NCBI GenBank assembly: GCA_002316295.1
Contig: DCDF01000284.1
Coordinates: 1-15,360 of the forward strand
DNA length: 15,360 nt
Direction: 5' to 3'
Source of the DNA: Syntrophaceae bacterium UBA1062
Lineage (GTDB): Bacteria > Desulfobacterota > Desulfomonilia > UBA1062
Translations under genes and position numbers: made by a program
The notes under the pieces: generated by a model
Databases searched by the model: none
The model's input: only the letters and a program-made list of their open reading frames with translations
What the model was told of the DNA's origin: nothing
Shown: positions 6,996 through 14,037 of the stretch, in pieces
How the letters are laid out: each line of letters begins with the position of its first letter
Numbering within the stretch: the first letter of the stretch is position 1

Positions 6996-7337
6996 TCATG
7001 CTTCCTCGAGTGCCGGTATAATACAGAGGAATACGAGCCCGCTTTCGCCCGCACGAATCTGGTGCTCGGCATGTGGTGGGATAAAGAGAGCCATTCCTTC
7101 TCTGAGTTCCGCATGCTCGCCATTTACCATGGCCGCGCCTGTTCCGGACAGCACATAGATTTCATGCTCCCAGGCATGGGAATGCCGAGGGGTATAGCCG
7201 GAAGACCCTATGGAGAAATGGCGGAGGTAAAATGTCTCGGCAGATTGCTCTTGAGCGATGAGCGTCCGTTTTTCGACGCCTTTTGCGCCTGCGAAGTTTG
7301 TTATGCATGGAACGTCAAGATAATGACGTGCTTTCAT
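6996..7337 (-). CDS. Single-domain cupin protein
   Basis: A 113-aa cupin_2-type beta-barrel protein. Metal-binding motif 1 is visible as GYTPRHSHAWEHEIYVLSG, with His52, His54 and Glu59 as likely ligands. Motif 2 lies around FIPPHAEHQI, with His92 as the fourth ligand. Family members range from small-molecule isomerases and dioxygenases to sensors, so no reaction can be assigned. The ATG is preceded by GGGGGAG at good spacing. A weak promoter-like pair upstream on the minus strand (TTGCAC at 7407-7412, GATAAA at 7385-7390, 16-bp spacer) may drive this gene and the rhomboid gene. Confidence 0.85.
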   Translation of the reverse strand: MKARHYLDVPCITNFAGAKGVEKRTLIAQEQSAETFYLRHFSIGSSGYTPRHSHAWEHEIYVLSGTGAAMVNGEHAELREGMALFIPPHAEHQIRAGESGLVFLCIIPALEEA

Positions 7338-7497
7338 GATCTCCCCCGAGAAGAATTCATATGTACGGATGTTTCTCTCCGGTGTTTATCACAGGTAAAT
7401 GCAGGGGTGCAAGATCGAGCAGGACATGATGTCGATCACCAGGCTCCGGGAGGGACCGGCAAAAAAGAATGTCCGGCTGCCTGGAATGCCTGGTGTC

Positions 7498-7526
7498 TTG
7501 TCTCTTCGCATTTTTTCCACTATATA
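7498..7526 (+). promoter_or_regulatory. Promoter of the DUF2905 gene, possibly leaderless
   Basis: TTGTCT (7498-7503) and TATATA (7521-7526) are separated by exactly 17 bp. The predicted start point, about 7-8 nt beyond, coincides with the ATG at 7534. A tandem TGCCTGG repeat with a 9-bp period (7478-7484 and 7487-7493) lies just upstream of the -35 and could be an activator site. By-eye match only. Confidence 0.45.
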
Positions 7527-7533
7527 CCCTTGC

Positions 7534-7752
7534 ATGAAGGATATGGGTGCAGTTCTCATTTTCTTCGGCGCCGTTCTTCTGCTCGTCGGTGCCCTGTTCT
7601 ACTTCGGGGCCGGTATCTCCTGGCTGGGGAAGCTCCCAGGAGATATCCGGATAGAAAGGCCCGGGTTCAGCATCTATATTCCCATCACAACCGGGATACT
7701 GATCAGTATCGTGATCAGTCTGATACTTTATCTCATCAGGATGTTCAGGTAA
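7534..7752 (+). CDS. DUF2905 family small membrane protein
   Basis: A 72-aa protein with two transmembrane helices (about residues 4-25 and 46-68). They flank a short conserved loop GKLPGDIRIERPGFSIYIPI, which is the hallmark of DUF2905 (PF11146). The function is unknown. The frame stays open upstream to 7399, but those codons show no family similarity and the family is normally about 70 residues long. I therefore place the start at the ATG at 7534 (MKDMGAVL); ATG 7543 is an alternative. No Shine-Dalgarno site precedes 7534, which fits the leaderless promoter proposed at 7498-7526. The HemN-like gene follows after 4 nt, so the two are probably co-transcribed. Confidence 0.85.
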   Translation: MKDMGAVLIFFGAVLLLVGALFYFGAGISWLGKLPGDIRIERPGFSIYIPITTGILISIVISLILYLIRMFR

Positions 7753-7756
7753 GAGC

Positions 7757-9016
7757 GTGATCATCGAGAGCTTTATTGCACAGATTGTACGGGGCGCATC
7801 CAAGAAATCCTTTTCGTTTGAGGACTCCGTCCGTCCCTCCCCGCCCAGAGCGCCCGGCGGACCGATCCATTTATATATACACATTCCCTTCTGTGAAGAG
7901 CTCTGCCCGTACTGCTCTTTTCACCGGGTGAAGTTCAGCGAGGAATCTGCCCGCGAGTATTTTCAGGCACTGAAGCGGGAAATCGAAATGTATCGCGACC
8001 GCGGATTCTCGTTTTCAGGGGTGTATGTGGGAGGGGGGACTCCCACCATCCTCCTCGATGAGCTTCTGGATCTTCTTTCCCGGATTCAGCGGGATTTTTC
8101 ACCGGCGGAGATATCGGTGGAAACCAACCCCGACCGTCTGGACAGGCAGATATTGGAGCTTCTGCGCGACGCCGGGGTGAGGCGGGTGTCCGTGGGGATA
8201 CAGACATTCAGCGATCCCCTCCTCATGAGTATCGGACGCTACAGCAAGTATGGCAGCGGAGAGCTGCTGAGAGAAAGGCTCATGGAGGCGAACGGGTACG
8301 TAGAGACCCTCAATGCCGATATGATCTACAATTTTCCTGTCCAGAGCCGGGGGATGCTCGAAAACGATCTTGAGACGCTTCTTGACGTGAGCCCCGATCA
8401 GATCACCTTCTACCCTCTCATGATCTCCGACGCCACCAGGAGGAGAATGAAAGATCTCATGGGCTCGGTGAGCCATGGGAAGGAAAAGCGCTTTTATTCG
8501 CTCATCACCTCGCGCCTTTCGGGGGCCTACCGGCCGGGCTCGGCATGGTGCTTCTCGAAAAAGGGCTCATCCCTGATCGATGAGTATGTGGTCGCAGGCG
8601 ATGAGTATGTGGGTGCCGGAAGCGGCGCCTTCGGCCTCGTAGGCGGCGGCATATATGCAAACACCTTCTCTCTTTCCGAATACGGCAGGCTCATCCGGCA
8701 GGGAAAATTTCCCCTTGCGGCCAGGAAGCTTTTCTCCGAACGGGAGCTGGCCCGGTATGTCTTTCTCATGAGCCTCTTTGGCCTGTCGCTTGACACGGCC
8801 GCCTTTCGGGAGAGATTCGGTCGTGCCCTGTGGCGGATGCTGGGGCCCGAGCTTCTGTTCTTCTTTCTTACAGGGGCTCTGCGGTTCGATCAGGGCCGGA
8901 TCAGGCTGACGTCGAAGGGCCGGTACTACTGGGTGGTCATGATGCGCGAATTCTTTACCGGCGTCGACAATTTCAGAGACCTGAGCAGAGAAGCAGCGGG
9001 CATCGCCACCCTGTAG
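7757..9016 (+). CDS. HemN/HemW-family radical SAM protein
   Basis: A 419-aa radical SAM protein. The [4Fe-4S]-binding motif is CEELCPYC (Cys46, Cys50, Cys53), followed by SF, as in HemW-type CxxxCxYCxF and not the CxC ending of oxygen-independent coproporphyrinogen oxidase HemN. Further family marks are LYIHIPFC before the cysteines, YVGGGTPT as the SAM-binding GGE-like loop, ISVETNPDRL, RRVSVGIQTF and DMIYNFPVQS. A HemN-type C-terminal domain follows. The N-terminal extension of about 37 residues before the barrel is longer than in HemW. The function could be heme chaperone-like or another SAM chemistry; it should not be annotated as HemN from these motifs. The start is GTG, 7 nt after AGG at the end of the DUF2905 gene. 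Confidence 0.85.
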   Translation: MIIESFIAQIVRGASKKSFSFEDSVRPSPPRAPGGPIHLYIHIPFCEELCPYCSFHRVKFSEESAREYFQALKREIEMYRDRGFSFSGVYVGGGTPTILLDELLDLLSRIQRDFSPAEISVETNPDRLDRQILELLRDAGVRRVSVGIQTFSDPLLMSIGRYSKYGSGELLRERLMEANGYVETLNADMIYNFPVQSRGMLENDLETLLDVSPDQITFYPLMISDATRRRMKDLMGSVSHGKEKRFYSLITSRLSGAYRPGSAWCFSKKGSSLIDEYVVAGDEYVGAGSGAFGLVGGGIYANTFSLSEYGRLIRQGKFPLAARKLFSERELARYVFLMSLFGLSLDTAAFRERFGRALWRMLGPELLFFFLTGALRFDQGRIRLTSKGRYYWVVMMREFFTGVDNFRDLSREAAGIATL

Positions 9017-9037
9017 GGCTTCAACCTCACGCTTCCT

Positions 9038-10381
9038 TCAGGCTGTCTCGGCTTCCAGCTTTTCGATGAGGAAATCGAGCTCTCTTTTAACCTTCAGGTT
9101 CTGCTTGTACATGGTTTCGATGGTCTCGAGTGAATGAATGATGGACGAGTGTTTTCGTGAGAAAGCGTTGCCGATGGTCTGCAGCGGCTCCCTCGTGTAG
9201 CGCCTGCAGAGGAATATAGCCACCTGGCGCGGATAAACGATTTCCTTTTTCCGGGAAGGGGAAATCATGGTGTCTTTGTGGATGCAGAAATTCTTTGCCA
9301 CGAAGTTCTGAATGAATTCAATGGTTATGCGCTGCTGTTTTTCCAGAGTTCCTTCCAGGAGCTCCCGTGCGAGATCCAGGGTTACCTGGCGCTTCATGAG
9401 CGAGCTCATGGCGGTTATGGTCATGACGGCGCTCTCGAGCTCCCGTATGCTGTTGAGCACGCTGTCGCTGATGAAGTCCACCACCTCGTCGGGAAGGATG
9501 ATGCCGTTTTTCTGCGCCTTGTGCCTGATGATTTTGTCTCTTGTCTGCCTGTCCGGCCGTTTGAGGTCGATGACGAGTCCGGATGAGAACCTGGAGCGCA
9601 GCCCCTTGTCGATCTGCGACATGGAGCTCGGAGGCCTGAACCCGGAAAGAACCACCTGCTTCCCAGCACTGATCAAGTCGTCCAGGACATGGCACAGCTC
9701 CATCTGGGTCTTTTCCTTGTTTTTGAAGAGATGTACATCGTCGATAAAAAAGATGTCCAGCGACGACGGCTGATACGTCTTCTTGAAGCTCTCGTGACAG
9801 TTGTTGCGTACGCTGTGGACGAAATCCTGTGAAAAATCCCTGGCAGTGGTATACCTGACCGAGACACCCGGCTGCGAGGCGACGAGCCGGTTGCCTATGG
9901 CATGTGCGATGTGGCTCTTGCCCAGGCCGACATCCGAATAAAAGTAGAGCGGATTGTACCTGCTGATGTCCTCCTGTGTGACCGCCATGGCCGCCTCGTA
10001 TGCGAAGGCGTTGCATCGGCCCACGACGAACTCCTCAAAGGTGAAGTTCCCGTTGAGCCCGCTCGCAGTCGGAGGCGATGAGAGCGAGGGCAGGGTCATC
10101 TGAACCGGAGACGTCTCGGTCTTTGGCTTCTCTTCTCTGGTCTTTTTCCCGGTCCTCACGCAGAAATGAACCTCCACAGGGTTCTGGAGCGCCCTCCGGA
10201 CGCAGCTGACGATATGATCTTTGTACTGCCGGCTCAGATACTTCTGGGAGAAAGCATTCGGGCAGGATATCACAACGGCTCCGTTCTCCTCTGTGATGTC
10301 CAGCTGTTCTATGAGCACCCTTTCGGATGCCCCGGGAATCGTTGCGAGGATCGATTCCTTTATGGTTTCAACATGGTCCAC
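9038..10381 (-). CDS. Divergent DnaA-family replication initiator homologue
   Basis: A 447-aa AAA+ protein with the whole DnaA layout: domain I (about 1-75, with CPNAFSQKYLSRQY), a short linker, domain III ATPase and domain IV DNA binding. Walker A is SDVGLGKS (149-156), lacking the usual first Gly. Walker B is FFIDD (Asp214, Asp215). The arginine finger Arg264 and sensor-2 Arg313 are kept, but the sensor-1 Asp is Phe248. The DNA-recognition DHTTV loop reads KHSSI (410-414); the minor-groove arginine PRQ (Arg385) is kept. The frame is open to 10444, but GTG 10381 has GGGAGG five bases upstream and a promoter overlaps the extra codons. No dnaN, recF or gyrB is adjacent. It may be a paralogue or a relocated main initiator; Hda is excluded because domain IV is present. 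Confidence 0.88.
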   Translation of the reverse strand: MDHVETIKESILATIPGASERVLIEQLDITEENGAVVISCPNAFSQKYLSRQYKDHIVSCVRRALQNPVEVHFCVRTGKKTREEKPKTETSPVQMTLPSLSSPPTASGLNGNFTFEEFVVGRCNAFAYEAAMAVTQEDISRYNPLYFYSDVGLGKSHIAHAIGNRLVASQPGVSVRYTTARDFSQDFVHSVRNNCHESFKKTYQPSSLDIFFIDDVHLFKNKEKTQMELCHVLDDLISAGKQVVLSGFRPPSSMSQIDKGLRSRFSSGLVIDLKRPDRQTRDKIIRHKAQKNGIILPDEVVDFISDSVLNSIRELESAVMTITAMSSLMKRQVTLDLARELLEGTLEKQQRITIEFIQNFVAKNFCIHKDTMISPSRKKEIVYPRQVAIFLCRRYTREPLQTIGNAFSRKHSSIIHSLETIETMYKQNLKVKRELDFLIEKLEAETA

Positions 10382-10427
10382 TTCAACCTCCCAGGTGAAA
10401 GAAGAATTCAGAACGTATGGCGGGCAT

Positions 10428-10454
10428 ATTGTACCCCCGGACACAAAAGGTCAA
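10428..10454 (-). promoter_or_regulatory. Candidate promoter of the DnaA-like gene
   Basis: On the minus strand TTGACC (10449-10454, five of six) and TACAAT (10428-10433, five of six) are separated by 15 bp, shorter than the usual 16-18. Transcription would start near 10421, giving a leader of about 40 nt before the GTG at 10381. The site supports the downstream GTG over the longer open frame. Confidence 0.45.
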
Positions 10455-10604
10455 TCCCGGTCCTCTGCAGTTATTCCCATCTTTATTGACTTCGCGGCAA
10501 GAAGGATTTGATAAATATTATCTGATCTTTACGATGAAAAGCCTTGTATCTCCAGCATCGGTAGGATTCAGGGAAAGGCAAGACCTTACCTTGCTTCGAA
10601 GTGA

Positions 10605-10613
10605 TTATCGACA
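10605..10613 (+). promoter_or_regulatory. DnaA-box-like site TTATCGACA
   Basis: TTATCGACA differs from the bacterial DnaA box TTATCCACA at one position. It lies in the 42% GC intergenic region upstream of the DnaA-like gene. A second relaxed match, TTATTCCCA, lies at 10471-10479, and TTATCTGAT at 10518-10526. The best site may serve autoregulation. A 9-mer with one mismatch can occur by chance. Confidence 0.35.
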
Positions 10614-10638
10614 TTTTGTAGAAAACTCGGAACTCGGT

Positions 10639-12063
10639 TTATCTCTTTCTTTCTCGAAAATTTATCATTTTGGTATATAGGCTGTAATACTGTATTGCCG
10701 AACTCCTCCAGCCCACGTCCTTTTGCATGGCATTTCTGCGGATTACGGAAAAGAGGGCTTTCTGTTCGTGGAAAAGCATGCACGCCCGGCGGACGGCATC
10801 CAGGAGGTCCGAGGGCGTAGGTCTTTCAACCCTGAGCCCGGTGGGGTTTTCTCCTTCGCCCAGGGCCGTGACCGTATCCTTCAGCCCGCCCACGCGGGTG
10901 ACGATGGGCAGCGTGCCGTAGCGCATGCTGATCATCTGGTTGAGTCCGCAGGGCTCGAAGCGGGAGGGCATAAGGAAGAAGTCCGCGCCGGCTTCGATGG
11001 AATGGGCAAGATCCTCGTCAAACCCGATGACCACCCCGAGGTTTCCCTTATGTCGCGCCGACAGGCTTCGCAGATCCTGCTCGTAACGACTGTCTCCGCT
11101 TCCCAGAACCGCCACCTGAGCGCCCAAGGCGATGATGTCGTCCATGATCGATATTACGAGATCGATACCTTTCTGGTCCACCAGACGGCCGATCAAACCG
11201 AACAGGGGCCCGTCGTTTTTCTTCAAAGAGAGCCTCTGCTGGAGGTCTCGCTTGCACACGGCCTTGCCCGAGAGGTCTTCCGCGCTGAAGGAATGGGCGA
11301 TGCTGCCGTCGTTGAGCGGGTCCCACACCCGGGTGTCGATCCCGTTTACGATCCCGGTGAGCTTACGAGAGAAAGACCTGAGAAACCCATCGAGGCCTGC
11401 GCCGAATTCCGGGGTCTGGATCTCAAGGGCATACGAAGGGCTTACGGTGGTTACCGCATCGGAAAACACGACGCCCGCCTTGAGGATATTGATGCTGCCG
11501 TAATACTCCATGATATCCGGATGGAAATATTCATAAGGGAGAAAGAGCAGAGGCCACAGCGCAGAGTCGAAGATTCCCTGGTAGGCGAGGTTGTGGATCG
11601 TGTAGCACACGGATATGCCCGTCATTCCCAGGGCATGGATGTATGCCGGCACGAGAGCCGTCTGCCAGTCGTTGCAGTGAATGATGTCTGTATCGCCGAG
11701 CGCCGCGGCCAGTTCCACGCACGCGCGGGAGAAAAAGGCATACCGCTCGAGATTATCCGGAAAATCCCTACCCTTATAAGAATAGTAGCCGTCGCGGTTG
11801 AAATACAGGTCGTTTTCGATGAAATATACGCTCCCGTGGGAAAAAACCCGCGCCCTTGAGATTCCCTGACCCGAGAGGAACGAGATGTTCGTAACGTGCT
11901 TGAGCTCCAGTCTCGATTTCTTGACAGACCGGTACAGCGGCATCACCACATCGCATCCTGCGCCCAGGCTTCTGAGTTCTACGGGCAGGGCTGCGCTCAC
12001 ATCCGCAAGGCCGCCGGTCTTTGCGTAAGGAGCCACTTCAGACGAGCAGAACAGTATTCTCAT
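10639..12063 (-). CDS. glgA: Glycogen/starch synthase, GT5 family
   Basis: A 474-aa ADP-glucose:1,4-alpha-glucan 4-alpha-glucosyltransferase that extends glycogen chains in the cytoplasm. The N-terminal EVAPYAKTGGLADV carries the ADP-glucose binding KTGGL loop (Lys15-Leu19). HCNDWQTALVPAY, YTIHNLAYQGIF and NGIDTRVWDP are standard GlgA blocks. The C-terminal half has GRLVDQKGIDL, EPCGLNQM (Glu370) and GGLKDTV. The length is normal. No Shine-Dalgarno site is evident before the ATG. No glgB, glgC or glgP is nearby in the window, so the gene stands alone between the DnaA-like gene and a divergent PilZ-like gene. Whether it stores glycogen or makes another alpha-glucan cannot be told. Confidence 0.95.
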   Translation of the reverse strand: MRILFCSSEVAPYAKTGGLADVSAALPVELRSLGAGCDVVMPLYRSVKKSRLELKHVTNISFLSGQGISRARVFSHGSVYFIENDLYFNRDGYYSYKGRDFPDNLERYAFFSRACVELAAALGDTDIIHCNDWQTALVPAYIHALGMTGISVCYTIHNLAYQGIFDSALWPLLFLPYEYFHPDIMEYYGSINILKAGVVFSDAVTTVSPSYALEIQTPEFGAGLDGFLRSFSRKLTGIVNGIDTRVWDPLNDGSIAHSFSAEDLSGKAVCKRDLQQRLSLKKNDGPLFGLIGRLVDQKGIDLVISIMDDIIALGAQVAVLGSGDSRYEQDLRSLSARHKGNLGVVIGFDEDLAHSIEAGADFFLMPSRFEPCGLNQMISMRYGTLPIVTRVGGLKDTVTALGEGENPTGLRVERPTPSDLLDAVRRACMLFHEQKALFSVIRRNAMQKDVGWRSSAIQYYSLYTKMINFRERKR

Positions 12064-12197
12064 GAAGGACAGTAATAACAGAATTTCATATCAAGGGTAA
12101 GGGCATCTCCTGATCCGCCCTTATAGCTTCAAAAATACAGGTGATACTAATAAAACATTAATTTGATTTTTCTCCGGCGGTTGATTATGGTGAGTTC

Positions 12198-12764
12198 ATG
12201 AACAGGGAAGAATTCGAAAAGACACTCAAGGATTTCGAAACGCAGGTGAAAAAGAGGCTGCCCGCCATGATCAACAGCTTCCTGGTCAATAAGGGCAACC
12301 GGGAGTACGAGGCCTCTTTCAATCACCTCGTCGATATGCTCCAGAGGACCAGAAAAGAGCTGCTGAAAGACCTCTCGAAAGTAGCGAAGCACGAGCAGAA
12401 GGTGCGGTATTTCAATGCGATTTACAATATGGATTCGCAGCTCAGGAGCATGGGCAACAAGGACGCGCACCAGAGGCATCTGAAGTTCCGCCGCCACCGG
12501 ATGTCCGCTCCGGTGGTGTATGATATCGGCACAGGCCCGGAAGAGGGCGATCTGCTGAATGTCGACGAAGAGGGGATCCTGCTGAAGACCGCGGAGAAGG
12601 TCTCCGTCGATCGCGAGGTCCGGATCCTGGTTTCCGGCAAACAGGCTCGGGGCAAGGCGATATGGTCCCTGAAGGACGATTCCGGCAATGTGGAAACCGG
12701 AGTGAAGTTCTTGGAGGCTTCCGAGGATTTTCTTCAGGAGGTCAGGAGACAGTTGAAAGAGTGA
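12198..12764 (+). CDS. PilZ-like domain protein with helical N-terminus
   Basis: A 188-aa protein. Residues 1-85 are charged and helical (probably coiled coil). Residues about 93-188 look like a PilZ beta-barrel: a basic start KFRRHRMSAPVVY, a central NVDEEGILLKT, and the ending GVKFLEASEDFLQEV. In classic c-di-GMP-binding PilZ domains the motifs are RxxxR and (D/N)xSxxG. Here the arginines are at 98, 99 and 101 and the Ser is Asp123, so nucleotide binding is doubtful. The start follows GGTGAG with 4-nt spacing. It is transcribed divergently from glgA. A role in the type IV pilus or surface control is inference from the fold and the nearby pil operon. Confidence 0.7.
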   Translation: MNREEFEKTLKDFETQVKKRLPAMINSFLVNKGNREYEASFNHLVDMLQRTRKELLKDLSKVAKHEQKVRYFNAIYNMDSQLRSMGNKDAHQRHLKFRRHRMSAPVVYDIGTGPEEGDLLNVDEEGILLKTAEKVSVDREVRILVSGKQARGKAIWSLKDDSGNVETGVKFLEASEDFLQEVRRQLKE

Positions 12765-12790
12765 GGCCCCAAGCATCGCCCCGGGCCTCA
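12762..12790 (+). terminator. Hairpin at the end of the PilZ-like gene
   Basis: TGAGGCCC (12762-12769, including the stop codon) pairs perfectly with GGGCCTCA (12783-12790) around a 13-nt loop. No U tract follows, so it is not a classical intrinsic terminator. It may weaken readthrough into mtaB. Confidence 0.35.
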
Positions 12791-12819
12791 TTGACACCCG
12801 GACACCACCGTAGTATGCC
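12791..12819 (+). promoter_or_regulatory. Candidate promoter of mtaB-polX
   Basis: A perfect -35 TTGACA (12791-12796) is followed after 17 bp by TATGCC (12814-12819, only three of six). The start point would be near 12826, a few bases before the mtaB ATG. The -10 is weak, so confidence is limited. Confidence 0.35.
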
Positions 12820-12831
12820 CTTTCGGAAGAC

Positions 12832-14037
12832 ATGATATTCGCCATAACCACCCTCGGATGCAAAGTGAACCAGTACGAGAGCCAGCTCCTCAGGGAAGCG
12901 CTGGTCGAGAGGGGGTGGTGCGAGCAGCCTTTCTCCAGCCCGGGCGCCGATGTCTATATCGTCAATACGTGCACGGTGACTCATCGATCAGACGCTCAGG
13001 CAAGAAACCTTATACGCAGGGCGCTCAAGTTCGGCGCACGGGTAATAGCGACCGGCTGTCAGGCAAAGGTGTACCCGGATGAGATCAGGAGGATCTCCCC
13101 TACCGTGGCGGTGATGCCCTTCGAAGAGATGGGTGAGGCCTTGGGTGTATCCATTCCTCGGCGCATCACCGGATTCTGTGGTCACGACCGGGCATTCGTG
13201 AATATTCAACAGGGCTGCAGCAACCACTGCACCTTCTGCATTGTCCCCGGAGCCAGGGGTGTCCCCTGGAGCAGGCCCGCACAGGAGATCGTCGAGGAGA
13301 TATCAGGGCTCTATGATGCGGGTTTCCGCGAGATCGTGCTTTCCGGCATCAATATCGGCCTCTACGAGGGAGGAGTGGCTGCACTGCTCGAGAGGATTCT
13401 CGCATGCACGGCCATGCCCAGAGTGCGCATCAGCTCGATCGAGCCGTGGACACTGACAGATGAGCTCATCCGTCTCGTCTCCGAAGAGCCCCGGGTGTGC
13501 AGGCATCTCCATATTCCTCTGCAGAGCGGTTCGGATACGATTCTCCGCCGGATGGGCAGGCCGTACACCGCCCGGTATTATCGAGGCCTGGTGGAAAATA
13601 TCCGATCGCTCAGCTCGGAGATGAGCATCGGCTCTGACGTCATTGTCGGGTTCCCCGGCGAAGGGGAGCACGAGTTCGAGGAAACGCATTCGTTGCTCCG
13701 CGATATCGGCATCTCCTATCTGCATGTATTTCCATTCTCTCCCAGACCCGGGACCCCTGCCGCCGCCTGGAGCGCCAGGCCAGACTCCCGCGCCGTGAAG
13801 GAGCGGGTCGCGCTGCTCAGGGACCTTTCGCTCAGGAAGAGGGAGGAGTTCATCCGATCCCAGTTGGGCAGGGAGGCGGAGGTGCTCGTGACTCATGCTC
13901 ATGAACGCTCCTTTCAGGGAATCACGTCGCATTATCTCCATGCGAAGGCCGCCGGGAGAGTCTGCGTCAACGACAGGGTCAGGGTCCTGCTGGAAGAGCA
14001 CTGCGAGGGATACGTCCGGGGGAGGCTTCTTGGATAA
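12832..14037 (+). CDS. mtaB: tRNA t6A37 methylthiotransferase MtaB
   Basis: A 401-aa radical SAM enzyme that adds a methylthio group to N6-threonylcarbamoyladenosine at tRNA position 37, next to the anticodon. The N-terminal UPF0004 domain holds the auxiliary-cluster cysteines Cys10 (TLGCKVNQYESQ, the MtaB-type opening), Cys47 (NTCTVT) and Cys76 (ATGCQA). The radical SAM motif is CSNHCTFC (Cys129, Cys133, Cys136). HIPLQSGSDTILRRMGRPY and VGFPGEGEHEFEET are standard family blocks. The last 60 or so residues form a TRAM RNA-binding domain. The TLGCKVNQ opening separates it from MiaB and RimO. GGAAG lies 2 nt before the ATG, a short spacing. polX overlaps its 3' end by 8 nt. Confidence 0.94.
   Translation: MIFAITTLGCKVNQYESQLLREALVERGWCEQPFSSPGADVYIVNTCTVTHRSDAQARNLIRRALKFGARVIATGCQAKVYPDEIRRISPTVAVMPFEEMGEALGVSIPRRITGFCGHDRAFVNIQQGCSNHCTFCIVPGARGVPWSRPAQEIVEEISGLYDAGFREIVLSGINIGLYEGGVAALLERILACTAMPRVRISSIEPWTLTDELIRLVSEEPRVCRHLHIPLQSGSDTILRRMGRPYTARYYRGLVENIRSLSSEMSIGSDVIVGFPGEGEHEFEETHSLLRDIGISYLHVFPFSPRPGTPAAAWSARPDSRAVKERVALLRDLSLRKREEFIRSQLGREAEVLVTHAHERSFQGITSHYLHAKAAGRVCVNDRVRVLLEEHCEGYVRGRLLG
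14018..14032 (+). promoter_or_regulatory. Ribosome binding site and TTG start of polX
   Basis: GGGGGAGG (14018-14025), inside the last codons of mtaB, is followed 4 nt later by TTG (14030-14032). No ATG or GTG is available nearby upstream in frame. From TTG the protein begins MDNRLIARYL, which matches the usual PolX N-terminus. The site therefore decides the start. Confidence 0.7.

Noticed and set aside
7399..7533. N-terminal extension of the DUF2905 protein
   Set aside because: The family is about 70 residues long. The extension has no similarity to it, and the promoter lies within this stretch.
6639..7760. A 373-codon open frame on the plus strand
   Set aside because: It runs opposite both the rhomboid and the cupin genes, whose catalytic and metal-binding motifs are clear. 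Its translation has no family features.
9017..9037. Bidirectional terminator between the convergent HemN-like and DnaA-like genes
   Set aside because: Only 21 bp separate the stops, and no inverted repeat or T run is visible there.
10382..10444. Extra N-terminal codons for the DnaA-like protein, starting at GTG 10444
   Set aside because: The promoter-like -10 (10428-10433) falls inside these codons, and GTG 10381 has a well-placed GGGAGG, so the shorter form is preferred.
10574..10592. Terminator of glgA
   Set aside because: AAGGCAAG/CTTACCTT can form only a weak stem with a mismatch and a tiny loop, and no U tract follows on the minus strand.
10445..10638. Chromosomal origin oriC
   Set aside because: Only one near-consensus box is present, there is no cluster of repeated AT-rich 13-mers, and no dnaN, gidA/parAB or rpmH genes are nearby. 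It is kept only as a finding to check.
10723..11859. A 378-codon open frame on the plus strand
   Set aside because: It lies opposite glgA, which carries all glycogen synthase signature blocks.
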